DNA from: JAOSJT01 sp035362335
Lineage (GTDB): Bacteria; Bacteroidota; Ignavibacteria; SZUA-365
DNA: 64,000 nucleotides
Assembly: GCA_035362335.1 (NCBI GenBank)
Contig: DAOSDL010000004.1
Location: 134,324-198,323, forward strand
Direction: 5' to 3'
Shown here piece after piece: positions 54,901 through 62,846 of this stretch. Made by a program: the position numbers and the translations under genes. How positions within the stretch are numbered: the first letter of the stretch is position 1; each line of letters begins with the position of its first letter. Below the pieces are notes generated by a model. That model searched no databases and was not told where the DNA came from. It saw nothing but the letters and a program-made list of their open reading frames with translations.

Positions 54901-57212
54901 GAAAAAGGCGGCAGCGTCACGAGATTGTCCACCACGTACTGATTGATGGCCTTGTATTTCTGCAATTCGATGTCGCCTTTGTTCAGGTCGCCACCGCTGA
55001 AATGCACGGTGCTTTTATTCCACAAATCGAAGGGATGGTCAAGATAGGCCTCGTGTTTGCGCCGATAGGCGTCGACTTCCGCGTTCGTGCGGGCGCTCAG
55101 GCGTCCCACCGCGAAGGACGGCCGGATTTGCAACGTGTCGAAGCAGGCGAACCAGATATCGCTGACCGGGGAACCGTAGGAAGGCAGCAGATTGCGCGAG
55201 TACGGTCCCGTTGCGAAACGATAATTGTAATTCGCATCGCCGACGAGAAACACATGCCGCAGCGAATCCGTGGTCCATGCGTGGTAGGCGTCGAAGGTCA
55301 GCATTTTGATGGCTTCGGGCAGGAACATGCCGTAGGAGTAGTTGTCATACACCTCCCCTATTCCTACCACCTTGACAGAGACTCCGTAGCGCGTTCGAAT
55401 GAAATCGGCATAGGTCCGGCTGGACGGCAGCAACTCGTCGGCGGCGATGAGAACATACGAGGCCTGCTCGCCTGGCGAGACGATGGGCGTGATGGTCCTC
55501 CGCTCGCCCGGCGAGGGAAGGCGCAGGGAATCCTGATGCGTGAACACATATTCCGCGCCGTGGATGAGCGTGTCGGCGAAAAGCCAGGTGTCGGGACGTT
55601 GCGCTCCAGGTGCGAGAGAGGGCAGTAGCACCGCTCCGTTTGCGGTCGAGCGCAACAGCCACGCATCGCCGGAACCGGTGCTGCGCATGGCGATGGTGGC
55701 GGGACCCGGACGCATGCTTTCATCCACACGGAAATCCCACTGCCTTGCGGTGCTGAACAGGCTTCGGGGATACTCCACCTCGTACCAATCCACCATGATG
55801 CTGCTGTAGCCGCTGCCTTGAATATTGTGATTCACGAGCCGCAGTGTGTCATCTCCGTCGGAGAGCAACGACGCGGGAAATTCTGCGAACATCAATGCCT
55901 GTTCATCCAGACTGAACGCCACCGAATCCAGAGCCGGTCCCGTGTTGATGGCCAGCGTAGTTGCGTGATTGGGAGAGAGCAAGGAATTGCCGAACCAGCT
56001 CACCACCTTGATCCACGCACGCGCATTGCGAGAGGGCGCAAGATTGTCGATGGAGAATCGTTGCTGCGTGGCGCCCACTCCCATCTCGCCGATATACCAG
56101 GTGTCGCCCGCTGTCCAATCGGGGAGTTGCGTGCGAACGATGGATGTGTTCGCATTGCGCAAATCCCAATCGTACTCGAAATGCATATTCCTGTACGCCC
56201 AGTCCAGCGTGTCTGGGAAATTCGCCGAGCGCAGATCGAGGCGTGTGATGCGCGCGGGATTGGCCACGTTGAAATTCAACCAGTAGGCGGTGGAGTCGGT
56301 GTAAATGCTGAGGTATTGTGGCGCGGGTTCGTCATCGCTGGCGGGGATGCGCTTGTATCCGCGCTCGTCGTAATTGCGTGTGCCACGGAAGAGAATGAAG
56401 TCCGTTTCGTCGAAACGTCCATCGTCCATGCCTTCTAGCCACACAGGCACGGCCACGCCCTTGCGATACATCTGCAGCCGCGCGGGATTGATCGAGGCGG
56501 GTTCCACGCCCGCCTCGCGCAGCCAGGCGGCGGTGATTTTGTACAGGCCGTCTTCGCGCACGAAAAAGCGCAGCATAGGATTGCCCATATCGATCCAGGC
56601 CTGGGTGGTATCGACATTCTTGCCACGTGTGACGAAGGGTTGGCTCGCGTAGGGCGGCTTGCCTACGGCGGCGAACGGCGAGCGCAGGTTTTCGCGCTCG
56701 AAGCGTTCGAAGGTGTAGCTTTCGATCCAGCGCGTTTGGTTGGAGATGGCATCCCAGGTGAGCAGAGGGACGTCGATCAACAGTTCGGGCACGCCGCGTT
56801 CGCGCGTGTACACCTTGCGTAATATGCGCGCCTCGGTGATGCTTTCGCCCGCCACGGGAACCGCGGCCTGCAGCGTGAGCGCGAGCGAGGAATCCTTGCG
56901 CCGCTCGACCTGGTACTGATACCAGGGACTCGCGAGCACGGGCTCGGCGTAACGGACGGAGAGAAGGCGGTAATCCTGCGTGCCCCGTTCATCGACGGGA
57001 ATGCGCAGCGTGCGTCGGGGAAGAGTCCGGGCATCGTCCTTGACCGGGGTGAAACCATCGATGACAAACAGCGGCGTGTCGCCGAGTCGCTGCACGCGAT
57101 GGCGATACGCATCATTCGAAATTTCGAGCTGCTGGGCCGAGAGCGGCAGTGCTGCGGCCGCGAGCAGGAACAGCAGGGACAGCGAGGTCAGGCGACGATG
57201 GGCGAGGTTCAT
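51930..57212 (-). CDS. porU: Type IX secretion system sortase PorU (C25 family), extra long
   Basis: A 1760-residue exported protein with a signal peptide (residues 1-26, LLFLLAAAALPLSAQ). The C25 (gingipain-like) protease domain has VFLVGDANYNYRF, then FISYVGHSGTATWD with catalytic His811, and DFGCSTGRFAEP with nucleophile Cys842. PorU cuts the C-terminal sorting domain from T9SS cargo at the cell surface and attaches the product. After the protease domain come Ig/CARDB-like repeats (MFVKADTTKSQLDIAFDGY) and a FlgD/T9SS-like end (NYPNPIMG, GVYFYKV). Classical PorU is about 1100-1200 residues. Three T9SS cargo proteins lie in the same window. ATG 57212 puts the signal at the N-terminus. Confidence 0.9.
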   Translation of the reverse strand: MNLAHRRLTSLSLLFLLAAAALPLSAQQLEISNDAYRHRVQRLGDTPLFVIDGFTPVKDDARTLPRRTLRIPVDERGTQDYRLLSVRYAEPVLASPWYQYQVERRKDSSLALTLQAAVPVAGESITEARILRKVYTRERGVPELLIDVPLLTWDAISNQTRWIESYTFERFERENLRSPFAAVGKPPYASQPFVTRGKNVDTTQAWIDMGNPMLRFFVREDGLYKITAAWLREAGVEPASINPARLQMYRKGVAVPVWLEGMDDGRFDETDFILFRGTRNYDERGYKRIPASDDEPAPQYLSIYTDSTAYWLNFNVANPARITRLDLRSANFPDTLDWAYRNMHFEYDWDLRNANTSIVRTQLPDWTAGDTWYIGEMGVGATQQRFSIDNLAPSRNARAWIKVVSWFGNSLLSPNHATTLAINTGPALDSVAFSLDEQALMFAEFPASLLSDGDDTLRLVNHNIQGSGYSSIMVDWYEVEYPRSLFSTARQWDFRVDESMRPGPATIAMRSTGSGDAWLLRSTANGAVLLPSLAPGAQRPDTWLFADTLIHGAEYVFTHQDSLRLPSPGERRTITPIVSPGEQASYVLIAADELLPSSRTYADFIRTRYGVSVKVVGIGEVYDNYSYGMFLPEAIKMLTFDAYHAWTTDSLRHVFLVGDANYNYRFATGPYSRNLLPSYGSPVSDIWFACFDTLQIRPSFAVGRLSARTNAEVDAYRRKHEAYLDHPFDLWNKSTVHFSGGDLNKGDIELQKYKAINQYVVDNLVTLPPFSGNVTHFFKNLDPQSDFGPYTDAWVKQRIQEGGVFISYVGHSGTATWDNSISSPAQIENAAGRGSLVTDFGCSTGRFAEPDIISFSEAAVVPESSQFIGYIGNASAGFESTTSILPFLYFGALINDRAPSVGDALVKSKYKLQDQYGTHIVNTVSTLTNLLVGDPIVAMALPKLPNPLVRSSWIRPEQEIITDVMDSVTYRVIVGNYGLQTQDSLDVRIDATFGAQTLQSLSLRIGMPAIYDTLFVTLAAPKKAGRASLRVLLDEAQTVEEIYENDNEALITVDVLSTYLNVVNERLDRSSGRRDSVRILNPVFGTGNVSTAILEVDSTTAFATPRSFTAPYAKTLTTIPFPSDPTASSWYWRARLDGGATEYVGPYRRSLALDADVVQADSADFAHAVLEDARVHNGAVTLLPTELEIEAESAGFPAKFGAIRLNGINILKSTFFRGYAIAVFDSLSMKLKRFAQFDNWGIAAHRDSIRLWIEGVQPGEAVVVTTADEPQAGSNVFRAAMKSIGSVLIDSVRIANRSSWAIIGHKGAAAGSVPEGFYRAGEGYVLIKKNFSVIPDTGSISSPIIGPAAAWGDVTLQRSDIASTDIRVQVSGIDTAGAETPLITGGNVGSLSLAGIDAKQYPYIRLGATLYPAESAVPVLDAWGVKFTQPAELALNYQSVTVQRDTVVQGNPGEVRIGIINAGEADAAAVPVQVEVVGTDNIPRPAASFTIPRIAAGTWFDSTVTFNTSALTGPYQVRVFVDREQRILEQHEDNNSYFTSMFVKADTTKSQLDIAFDGYMPVFGDYIRANPEIVMTLRTPPAFPLTSREGFRVTIDGDALDLDSVNASFTPSVGNTPAMLRFQPQLADGEYYFGFNARDGNDQLAFVEDLEVLVRVTTANRITQLYNYPNPIMGATDFTFILTGATPPDEVQVKIFTVAGRLIRTLNYPGSATRIGFNALKWDGRDEDGDVPANGVYFYKVISKFNDTTAEEIGRMAVMR

Positions 57213-57307
57213 TCCGAGTCCTCCGCGATTGGTACGCGACTGTCGTCGGGACAATGCCACCGTCGGCGTGGGAACACCATCCTCGACGCACTATGTGTAG
57301 AACAGTA

Positions 57308-57337
57308 CAACATACCTGTTTTCCCTTTTTCTTGCCA
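57308..57337 (-). promoter_or_regulatory. Putative porU promoter
   Basis: On the minus strand TATGTTG (plus 57308-57314) matches the -10 form seen elsewhere, but the expected TTG 20 bases upstream reads TGG. Confidence 0.35.
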
Positions 57338-57400
57338 GATGGGGCCGTCTCTTTTCACCCAACGCTGTCGTGCATCGATCGGCATTCCGACAGCGGTGTT

Positions 57401-58039
57401 TCAGTTCTCGCGCAGCGTGGCGGGTGTGATCTCGAAGCAACCGGCGAGATCGCGCAGCACCAGCATTACCCGCCCCACGATGTGGAAGTCGTCCTCGGCC
57501 GTCACCTCCGTGGGTTTGTAGCCAGGATTGGCGGGGATGAGGCGAATGGCCTGCCCTTTGCGTTCGAGGGTTTTCACCGTGAGACCGCCATTGTAATAAG
57601 CGATGACGGTTTCGCCGTTGCGCGCGTCGCGTTGCGGTTTGACGAGCACGAGATCACCGGGGAAAATCCCCGCATCGCGCATGCTGAACCCGTCCACGCG
57701 CAGCGCGACGGGATCGGCGAAGGGCACCATGGAACGGTCGAGGCGCACATACTCCAGCGCCTGATCCTGCGCCCAGGCGGGCGGGCCGGCCATGACATCG
57801 CCGACCAGGGGCACCGAGAGAAAGGGCGACTGCGTGAGCCGTATTCCCCTGCTGATACCAGGGGTGATTTCGATGAAACCGATTTTTTCCAGACCCTTGA
57901 GTACGATTTCCACCGAACGCTTCCACAATCCTGTCGCGCGGGCTATTTCATCCATGCTGGGCGCGCGACCATTGCGCTGGAAATACTCCTCGAGGAAGGA
58001 TGCCACTTTTTTTCTGTTGTCGGTCCACTCTGTTGCCAT
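57401..58039 (-). CDS. lexA: LexA SOS repressor
   Basis: A 212-residue transcription repressor that cleaves itself on RecA-ssDNA contact. The N-terminal winged helix covers residues 1-65 (RAPSMDEIARATGLWKRSVE). The cleavage site is Ala84-Gly85 in VMAGPP, and the serine-lysine pair is Ser119 (DGFSM) and Lys156 (LTVKTLER), the same numbers as in E. coli LexA. ATG 58039 has the SD AGGAG; the reading frame open further upstream is repeat DNA. The neighbouring DnaE2-like polymerase is a typical SOS target. Confidence 0.95.
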   Translation of the reverse strand: MATEWTDNRKKVASFLEEYFQRNGRAPSMDEIARATGLWKRSVEIVLKGLEKIGFIEITPGISRGIRLTQSPFLSVPLVGDVMAGPPAWAQDQALEYVRLDRSMVPFADPVALRVDGFSMRDAGIFPGDLVLVKPQRDARNGETVIAYYNGGLTVKTLERKGQAIRLIPANPGYKPTEVTAEDDFHIVGRVMLVLRDLAGCFEITPATLREN

Positions 58040-58069
58040 GCGCGCTCCTGACTTATCCTTTTGTCTAAC

Positions 58070-58100
58070 CAAACATACGACGCCCCTCGCCTGAATGCAA
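58070..58100 (-). promoter_or_regulatory. lexA promoter
   Basis: On the minus strand: TTG (plus 58098-58100), 20 bases, TATGTTTG (plus 58070-58077), a full match to the Bacteroidota-type TTG-N20-TAnnTTTG. The transcript start would lie roughly 20-25 bases before the start codon. Confidence 0.8.
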
Positions 58101-58121
58101 GCATCGAACTGCGAAAGAATT

Positions 58122-58260
58122 GGAACCGCGAAAGGCGCGAAAAAGCGCGAAAGAATTGGAACCGCGAAAGGCGCGAAAAAACGCGAAAGTATCGGACCGC
58201 GAAAAGCGCGAAAAAACGCGAAAGTATCGAACCGCGAAAGACGCGAAAAAACGCGAAAGG
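58122..58260. repeat. Four tandem ~35-bp repeats upstream of lexA
   Basis: Units start GGAACCGCGAAAGGCGCG and go on AAAAARCGCGAAAG plus NATT/TATC. Each unit is itself built from CGCGAAA words. The units are adjacent with no unique spacers, so this is not a CRISPR. The array ends 21 bases from the lexA -35 element. Confidence 0.9.
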
Positions 58261-58310
58261 GGGGTTCTGGCACTATCAACATCGATGGTGCTGTATCGTC
58301 CGCCGCAATC

Positions 58311-58536
58311 GAGTCAACGCAAAGGTGCAGAGACGCCGACCCGCGATTCCTCTGAGCCCTCGGTGTTCGCGAAGCGCTCCGGGTTCTCCGTGATAGCACC
58401 CGAATCACACGCTCCGCAAGATCAGATTCAACGCAAGGGCGCAGAGACGCATAGTCGCGACCCCCTCCGTGTCCTCGGTGTTGGCGAAGCCCTCAGTGTC
58501 CTCTGTGTTCCCGCGAAGCGCTCCGGGTTCTCCGTG
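58311..58536. repeat. Two ordered direct repeats in the lexA upstream gap
   Basis: TCAACGCAAAGGTGCAGAGA occurs at 58311 and, with two changes, at 58430. CGCGAAGCGCTCCGGGTTCT (continuing CCGTG) occurs at 58368 and identically at 58512. The copies keep the same order, suggesting a decayed duplication. No gene is supportable in 58262-58580. Confidence 0.75.
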
Positions 58537-58612
58537 TCACCGAAGCCCCCCTCCTTACTCTCCTCTCCTCCTTACTCTCTTCTTCAATGTATTCAACGCG
58601 ATTCGCCGCGAT

Positions 58613-58659
58613 GCCGCCGAGAGGCCGAACATTTTCGCCTCGGCGGCCGGGGTTGTATT
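58613..58659 (+). terminator. Hairpin with T tract just before the next gene
   Basis: GCCGCCGAG (58613-58621) pairs with CTCGGCGGC (58639-58647); a GTATTTTT stretch follows 7 bases later, ending about ten bases before ATG 58668. It could be a terminator or an attenuator. Confidence 0.45.
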
Positions 58660-58667
58660 TTTCATGC

Positions 58668-60788
58668 ATGAAAAACACGGAAAGGATGGTTGACGATTTC
58701 GCGCGGCGCATGGTAAGTGGACTGCGCATCGGAGTGCTGGGGATAGTAGCGTTGCGTCTCACCGCGCTGTTGCTGCCTGTCGATCGGATGTGGGGTATCG
58801 ATGTTCTGCGCGATCTCAGCTTGTGGGAGGCACTGCTGTATTCGCTGCTGCCGCTGCTCGCGGTGTTCCTGCCGAAGTCCGCATTGAGCCGCATCGACGC
58901 GCTGCTGCGCGAGCGCGGAGGCGCCATCGCGCGGCTGCTGTTCCTCGCTCTTCTGCTCGCCGGCACCTTGCTGCCGATGGAGACGTTTTTTCATGGCGAT
59001 GGCGGACTGCTGGTGCCGCAGATCCATCGTTTCGCCGCGGGTGAATCAGTGGATTACACCTTGCTGCTGAATGCGAAATCCTCGCCGCTCGCCGGAGCAC
59101 TGATCATCGGCGCCATGCACGCGCTGCCCGGCATCCTGCCGCTGCTCGGTCTCGGGCAACCCACAATGGCGCTGTACCCCTTCCCCATCGTGTCGGCTCT
59201 TTCGCTGCTCGTACTCGCGCTGTGGACGCGCCGGACGCTGCCCGCGAGGGAGCAAGCGATGATGGCCCTGCTTTCGACGGGCTCGGCGGGGGTGCTGTTC
59301 TTCTTCGGCTACGTGGAGTACTACGCGCCGGTGTTCGTGGCTGTGCTGATCGTGCTCGCCTCGGCAACGCGCACCCTGCGCGGTGAAGCGCGACTGTGGC
59401 CGGTGTTCGTGGCCTACGCCTTCGCCGTTGCCGCGCATTACCTTGCTCTGGCACTGCTGCCGGCAATACTGTACGTGACGGCGACGCGCATGAGGCAGGG
59501 CCGTATTCGGGAGTTTGTAGTCCGCCATCCGCTGCGCATGGCTGCCGGCGTGCTGGGCATGTTCTGCGTGCTGTACGCCGCGGCGGGTTTCGCAAGCTCG
59601 GACAGCCGCATCGTGATGCCGCTGTTCGATGTGCAAAGCGAGGCCGGAACGCTGCGCTACACCTTGCTGTCGTGGGCGCATCTGGCGGATATGGTGAATG
59701 TGCTGTTGCTGCTCGCTCCGCTGGCCTTGCTGCCGCTGTTCGTTCGCGACAACGAAGGCGCACGATCGGGCGAGCGGATGTTCCTGCTGCTGTCCGTGCT
59801 CTTTCTTTTTTCCTTCGTGTTTTTCGCCAATACCTCGCTGGGACTTGCACGCGACTGGGACATCGCCGCACCGCTGGGTGCGGCGCTGCTGCTGACCGCC
59901 GTCGCGATGACGGTCCGCGCTTCGCGCGCCGTGCCGATGCTGCTACTCGCCTCGCTCGCGTTGACGCTGCCGTGGGTGGCCGTGAATGTGCGGAGCGAGG
60001 CCTCGGCGGCGCGCTTCGAGCGTCTGCTGGCGCTGGACAGCGACAAGATGTACGGCGATTACGCATTGAGCGGCTACGAAGCCCTGCGCAAATACCATCG
60101 CAATCGCGGGAATGCGGACAAAGACATCGCCATTACGCAACGCATGGTGGAGCTGCTCGACTATCCCCTGCACTATCGCGAACTGATCGGCGCGGTGCAG
60201 CCGCTGGCGCGAACGAATGGGGCGCGCTACGCCGAATTGCAGGCATGGATGCTCGACCGTCTCGCCCGCCGCGCGGAGGATTTGCGCGCGCGGGGAAGCA
60301 TGCGTGACTACAGCATCGGGATGGAGCAAATCGATTCCCTGGCGCAAGCCATCGGCATGCTGGGTATGGCTGGCGGTGAGGGCGCGGATGAGGCGCGACT
60401 CGCACGCATCGCGGCTGTCACGCGGGGCGGACGTTCCTGGCCCGGCATCGATGCCATGCGCGCGTATGCGGAACGACGGTATGCGGAAGCGGCGCTGCTT
60501 TTCGAAAGCGCGCTGCGCGAGGGACACGCGTCGCCCGGCGCCTGGCTGCTGTTCGGCAACGCTCTCGCCCTGTCGGGCGCGCCATCGGCTGCGCTCGACA
60601 TGCTGGAGCGTGGCGTCGCGGCTTTCCCCGACGACGGCATGTTGCGCTTCACGCTGGGCAAATACTACCTGCGGGCGGGCTTCCGCCTCGAGCGCGCGCG
60701 CGAGCTGCTGCAATGGTGCGTGGACAACGGCGCACCCGCCGAGCAGCTCGACGAAGCGCGAGCAATGCTTGCACGTTTGCCGCGGTAA
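58668..60788 (+). CDS. Polytopic membrane protein with C-terminal TPR repeats (GT-C-like)
   Basis: A 706-residue protein: the first ~430 residues hold about 10-12 hydrophobic helices with loops such as HGDGGLLVPQIHRFAAGESV and GLARDWDIAAPLG. The last ~200 residues are alpha-helical and TPR-like (RRYAEAALLFESALREGHAS, then GAWLLFGNALALSG). Topology and the acidic first loop resemble GT-C membrane glycosyltransferases of FCB bacteria, but no catalytic motif is certain. ATG 58668 has no clear SD; ATG 58686, directly after GGAAAGG, is an alternative. It precedes asnB. Confidence 0.65.
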   Translation: MKNTERMVDDFARRMVSGLRIGVLGIVALRLTALLLPVDRMWGIDVLRDLSLWEALLYSLLPLLAVFLPKSALSRIDALLRERGGAIARLLFLALLLAGTLLPMETFFHGDGGLLVPQIHRFAAGESVDYTLLLNAKSSPLAGALIIGAMHALPGILPLLGLGQPTMALYPFPIVSALSLLVLALWTRRTLPAREQAMMALLSTGSAGVLFFFGYVEYYAPVFVAVLIVLASATRTLRGEARLWPVFVAYAFAVAAHYLALALLPAILYVTATRMRQGRIREFVVRHPLRMAAGVLGMFCVLYAAAGFASSDSRIVMPLFDVQSEAGTLRYTLLSWAHLADMVNVLLLLAPLALLPLFVRDNEGARSGERMFLLLSVLFLFSFVFFANTSLGLARDWDIAAPLGAALLLTAVAMTVRASRAVPMLLLASLALTLPWVAVNVRSEASAARFERLLALDSDKMYGDYALSGYEALRKYHRNRGNADKDIAITQRMVELLDYPLHYRELIGAVQPLARTNGARYAELQAWMLDRLARRAEDLRARGSMRDYSIGMEQIDSLAQAIGMLGMAGGEGADEARLARIAAVTRGGRSWPGIDAMRAYAERRYAEAALLFESALREGHASPGAWLLFGNALALSGAPSAALDMLERGVAAFPDDGMLRFTLGKYYLRAGFRLERARELLQWCVDNGAPAEQLDEARAMLARLPR

Positions 60789-60843
60789 CGACGTCGTGCA
60801 CCAACGCATGGGGTACGCCGCGATGCACACGCGTGAATTTCCA

Positions 60844-60873
60844 TTGTGCCCCAGGGGTGGGGCTGCTATCTTG
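60844..60873 (+). promoter_or_regulatory. asnB promoter
   Basis: TTG (60844-60846), 20 bases, TATCTTG (60867-60873), the same -10 word and spacing as the promoter at 28814. Confidence 0.7.
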
Positions 60874-60900
60874 AGGGTTTGATTTTCTTCAGGAAATCGT

Positions 60901-62820
60901 ATGTGTGGATTTGCCGGAATCTTTCATTACGCCCGCGAGGGAGGGGACCTGTCGCACGAATTGCTGCGCCGCATGGGAACGGTGATCCGTCATCGCGGCC
61001 CGGACGACGAGGGCACTTACGTCTCCGACTGCGGCCGCGTGGGATTGAGTTTCCGGCGACTTTCCATCATTGATCTTTCGCCGGCGGGTCATCAGCCCAT
61101 GGCGACGCCCGACGGGCGACTGTGGATCGTGTTCAATGGGGAAATTTACAACCACCTCGCGCTGCGGGAGGAATTGGAAGCGGCAGGCTACAGCTACCGT
61201 TCGCGCAGCGACACCGAGACGTTGCTCTACGCCTACCGCCATTGGGGCGAGGATTTCGTCCAACGCTTGCAGGGCATGTTTGCCATAGCCCTGTGGGATG
61301 CGGACAGCGACACGCTGCTCCTGTACCGCGACCGCATCGGCATCAAGCCGCTGTACTTCAGCATGCGCGATGGCACGCTGCTGTTCGGTTCCGAGATCAA
61401 GGCGCTGCTGGAATATCCCGGCATGCGCGCAGAGGTGAGCCGCGAGGCGCTGTACCATTACTTCACCTACATTCACACACCGGCGCCGCATACCATGTTC
61501 GATGGTGTGTTCAAGCTGCGCGCCGGGCATATGGCGCGCATGCAGAAAGGCGGGCGCATGGATGTGCGGCTGTACTGGGATGCGCTGGGCCATCGCGAGG
61601 ACTTCCCTTACGACGACGAGGCAGCGGTGACCGAGCGCATTCGCACGCTGTTTCGCGAAGCCGTGTCCAAGCGCATGATGTCGGATGTGCCCTTCGGTGT
61701 GTTCCTTTCGGGTGGTATCGATTCGAGCGCGAATGTGGCGTTCATGGCCGGGATGATGGATCGTCCGGTGGACACGTTCACCGTGGCCATACGCGGTCAG
61801 GAGGACACGAATGAATTCCTGTGGGCGCGGCGTATCGCCGAGCAGTTCGGCGCCGCGCATCACGAGGTGCTGATCGACGACAATGGATTTCTGGATTTGC
61901 TTCCCACCATTGTGCATCATCAGGACGAGCCGCTGGCCGATCCGGTGTGCTTCCCGCTGTACCATGTTTCGAAGCTCGCGCGCGACAACGGCACCATCGT
62001 GGTACAGGTGGGCGAAGGCAGCGACGAACAATTCGCGGGATATGAAAGCTACGGCCGCGCGCTGCGCCTGCTGCGTCTTGCGCGTGGATTGCGTGTGGTG
62101 CCGCGTCCCCTGCTTGCGGCGGTATACGCGGCGATGTCGCCCATGCTCGCCTCTCGCAAGGTGGATTACCGGCAGAACGTGATACGCAACGCGATGGAGC
62201 ACGAGCCGGTGTTCTGGGGCAATGCAATTGGTTTTTATGAAAAGGAAAAACGGCGCGCCATCAATCTCCACGCTTTTCCCGGCGGACTGCCCTCGTCGTA
62301 CACGTTGGCGGAGAACGCGTTTTTGCACGCGGCGCGCGAGGGCTACGACGAGGATTTGCAGCGCGTGGTGTACTGGGAGTTGAAGCATCGCCTGGCGGAA
62401 CTGCTGCTGATGCGCGTGGACAAAATGACCATGGCCACGAGCATCGAGGCGCGCGTGCCGTTTCTGGACCATCACATGGTGGAATTTTCCATGAACATCC
62501 CCGCCGCTCTCAAATTGCGCGGGGGCACGCCGAAATACATACTGAAGCAGGCGCTGCGCGGCATTTTACCGGACGACATCATCGACAGAAAAAAGATCGG
62601 CTTCGCTGGTTCGGGAAAAACGATGCTGACGCCTGAAATTTTCAAGCATGCCCGTTCGCTGCTGCTCACAGCCCGCCACGATTACTACAATTCTGCGTAT
62701 ATTCGTGCACTGCTCGATGAATACGAGCAGCGCGGTATCAATTACACGCCGCAAATCTGGACGCTGTACAACTTCGAACTCTGGCACCGCTGGTGGATCG
62801 AGGGAGACCGTTCCTTCTGA
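60901..62820 (+). CDS. asnB: Glutamine-hydrolysing asparagine synthase
   Basis: A 639-residue two-domain enzyme. The N-terminal glutaminase starts MCGFAGIFHYAREGG with Cys2 as nucleophile, followed by HRGPDDEGT, RRLSIIDLSPAGHQPM and NGEIYNHLALREEL. The synthase domain has FLSGGIDSSANVAF (ATP PP-loop) and VRIQGVGEGSDEQF-like VGEGSDEQFAGY. It makes asparagine (or amidates a related acid) from aspartate with ATP. Many such genes in FCB genomes sit in polysaccharide loci and act on sugar or peptide substrates. The SD AGGAA lies before ATG 60901. The next gene follows after 26 bases. Confidence 0.93.
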   Translation: MCGFAGIFHYAREGGDLSHELLRRMGTVIRHRGPDDEGTYVSDCGRVGLSFRRLSIIDLSPAGHQPMATPDGRLWIVFNGEIYNHLALREELEAAGYSYRSRSDTETLLYAYRHWGEDFVQRLQGMFAIALWDADSDTLLLYRDRIGIKPLYFSMRDGTLLFGSEIKALLEYPGMRAEVSREALYHYFTYIHTPAPHTMFDGVFKLRAGHMARMQKGGRMDVRLYWDALGHREDFPYDDEAAVTERIRTLFREAVSKRMMSDVPFGVFLSGGIDSSANVAFMAGMMDRPVDTFTVAIRGQEDTNEFLWARRIAEQFGAAHHEVLIDDNGFLDLLPTIVHHQDEPLADPVCFPLYHVSKLARDNGTIVVQVGEGSDEQFAGYESYGRALRLLRLARGLRVVPRPLLAAVYAAMSPMLASRKVDYRQNVIRNAMEHEPVFWGNAIGFYEKEKRRAINLHAFPGGLPSSYTLAENAFLHAAREGYDEDLQRVVYWELKHRLAELLLMRVDKMTMATSIEARVPFLDHHMVEFSMNIPAALKLRGGTPKYILKQALRGILPDDIIDRKKIGFAGSGKTMLTPEIFKHARSLLLTARHDYYNSAYIRALLDEYEQRGINYTPQIWTLYNFELWHRWWIEGDRSF

Positions 62821-62846
62821 CCATCGCCTGCCGCGACAGGTGCTTC

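Noticed and set aside
58122..58260. Possible CRISPR array
   Set aside because: The units abut directly with no unique spacers, and no cas gene is nearby.
57401..58408. A 335-residue version of LexA starting at 58408
   Set aside because: The extra N-terminus is translated repeat DNA (FARFRGPIL-like). The SD and family length both point to 58039.
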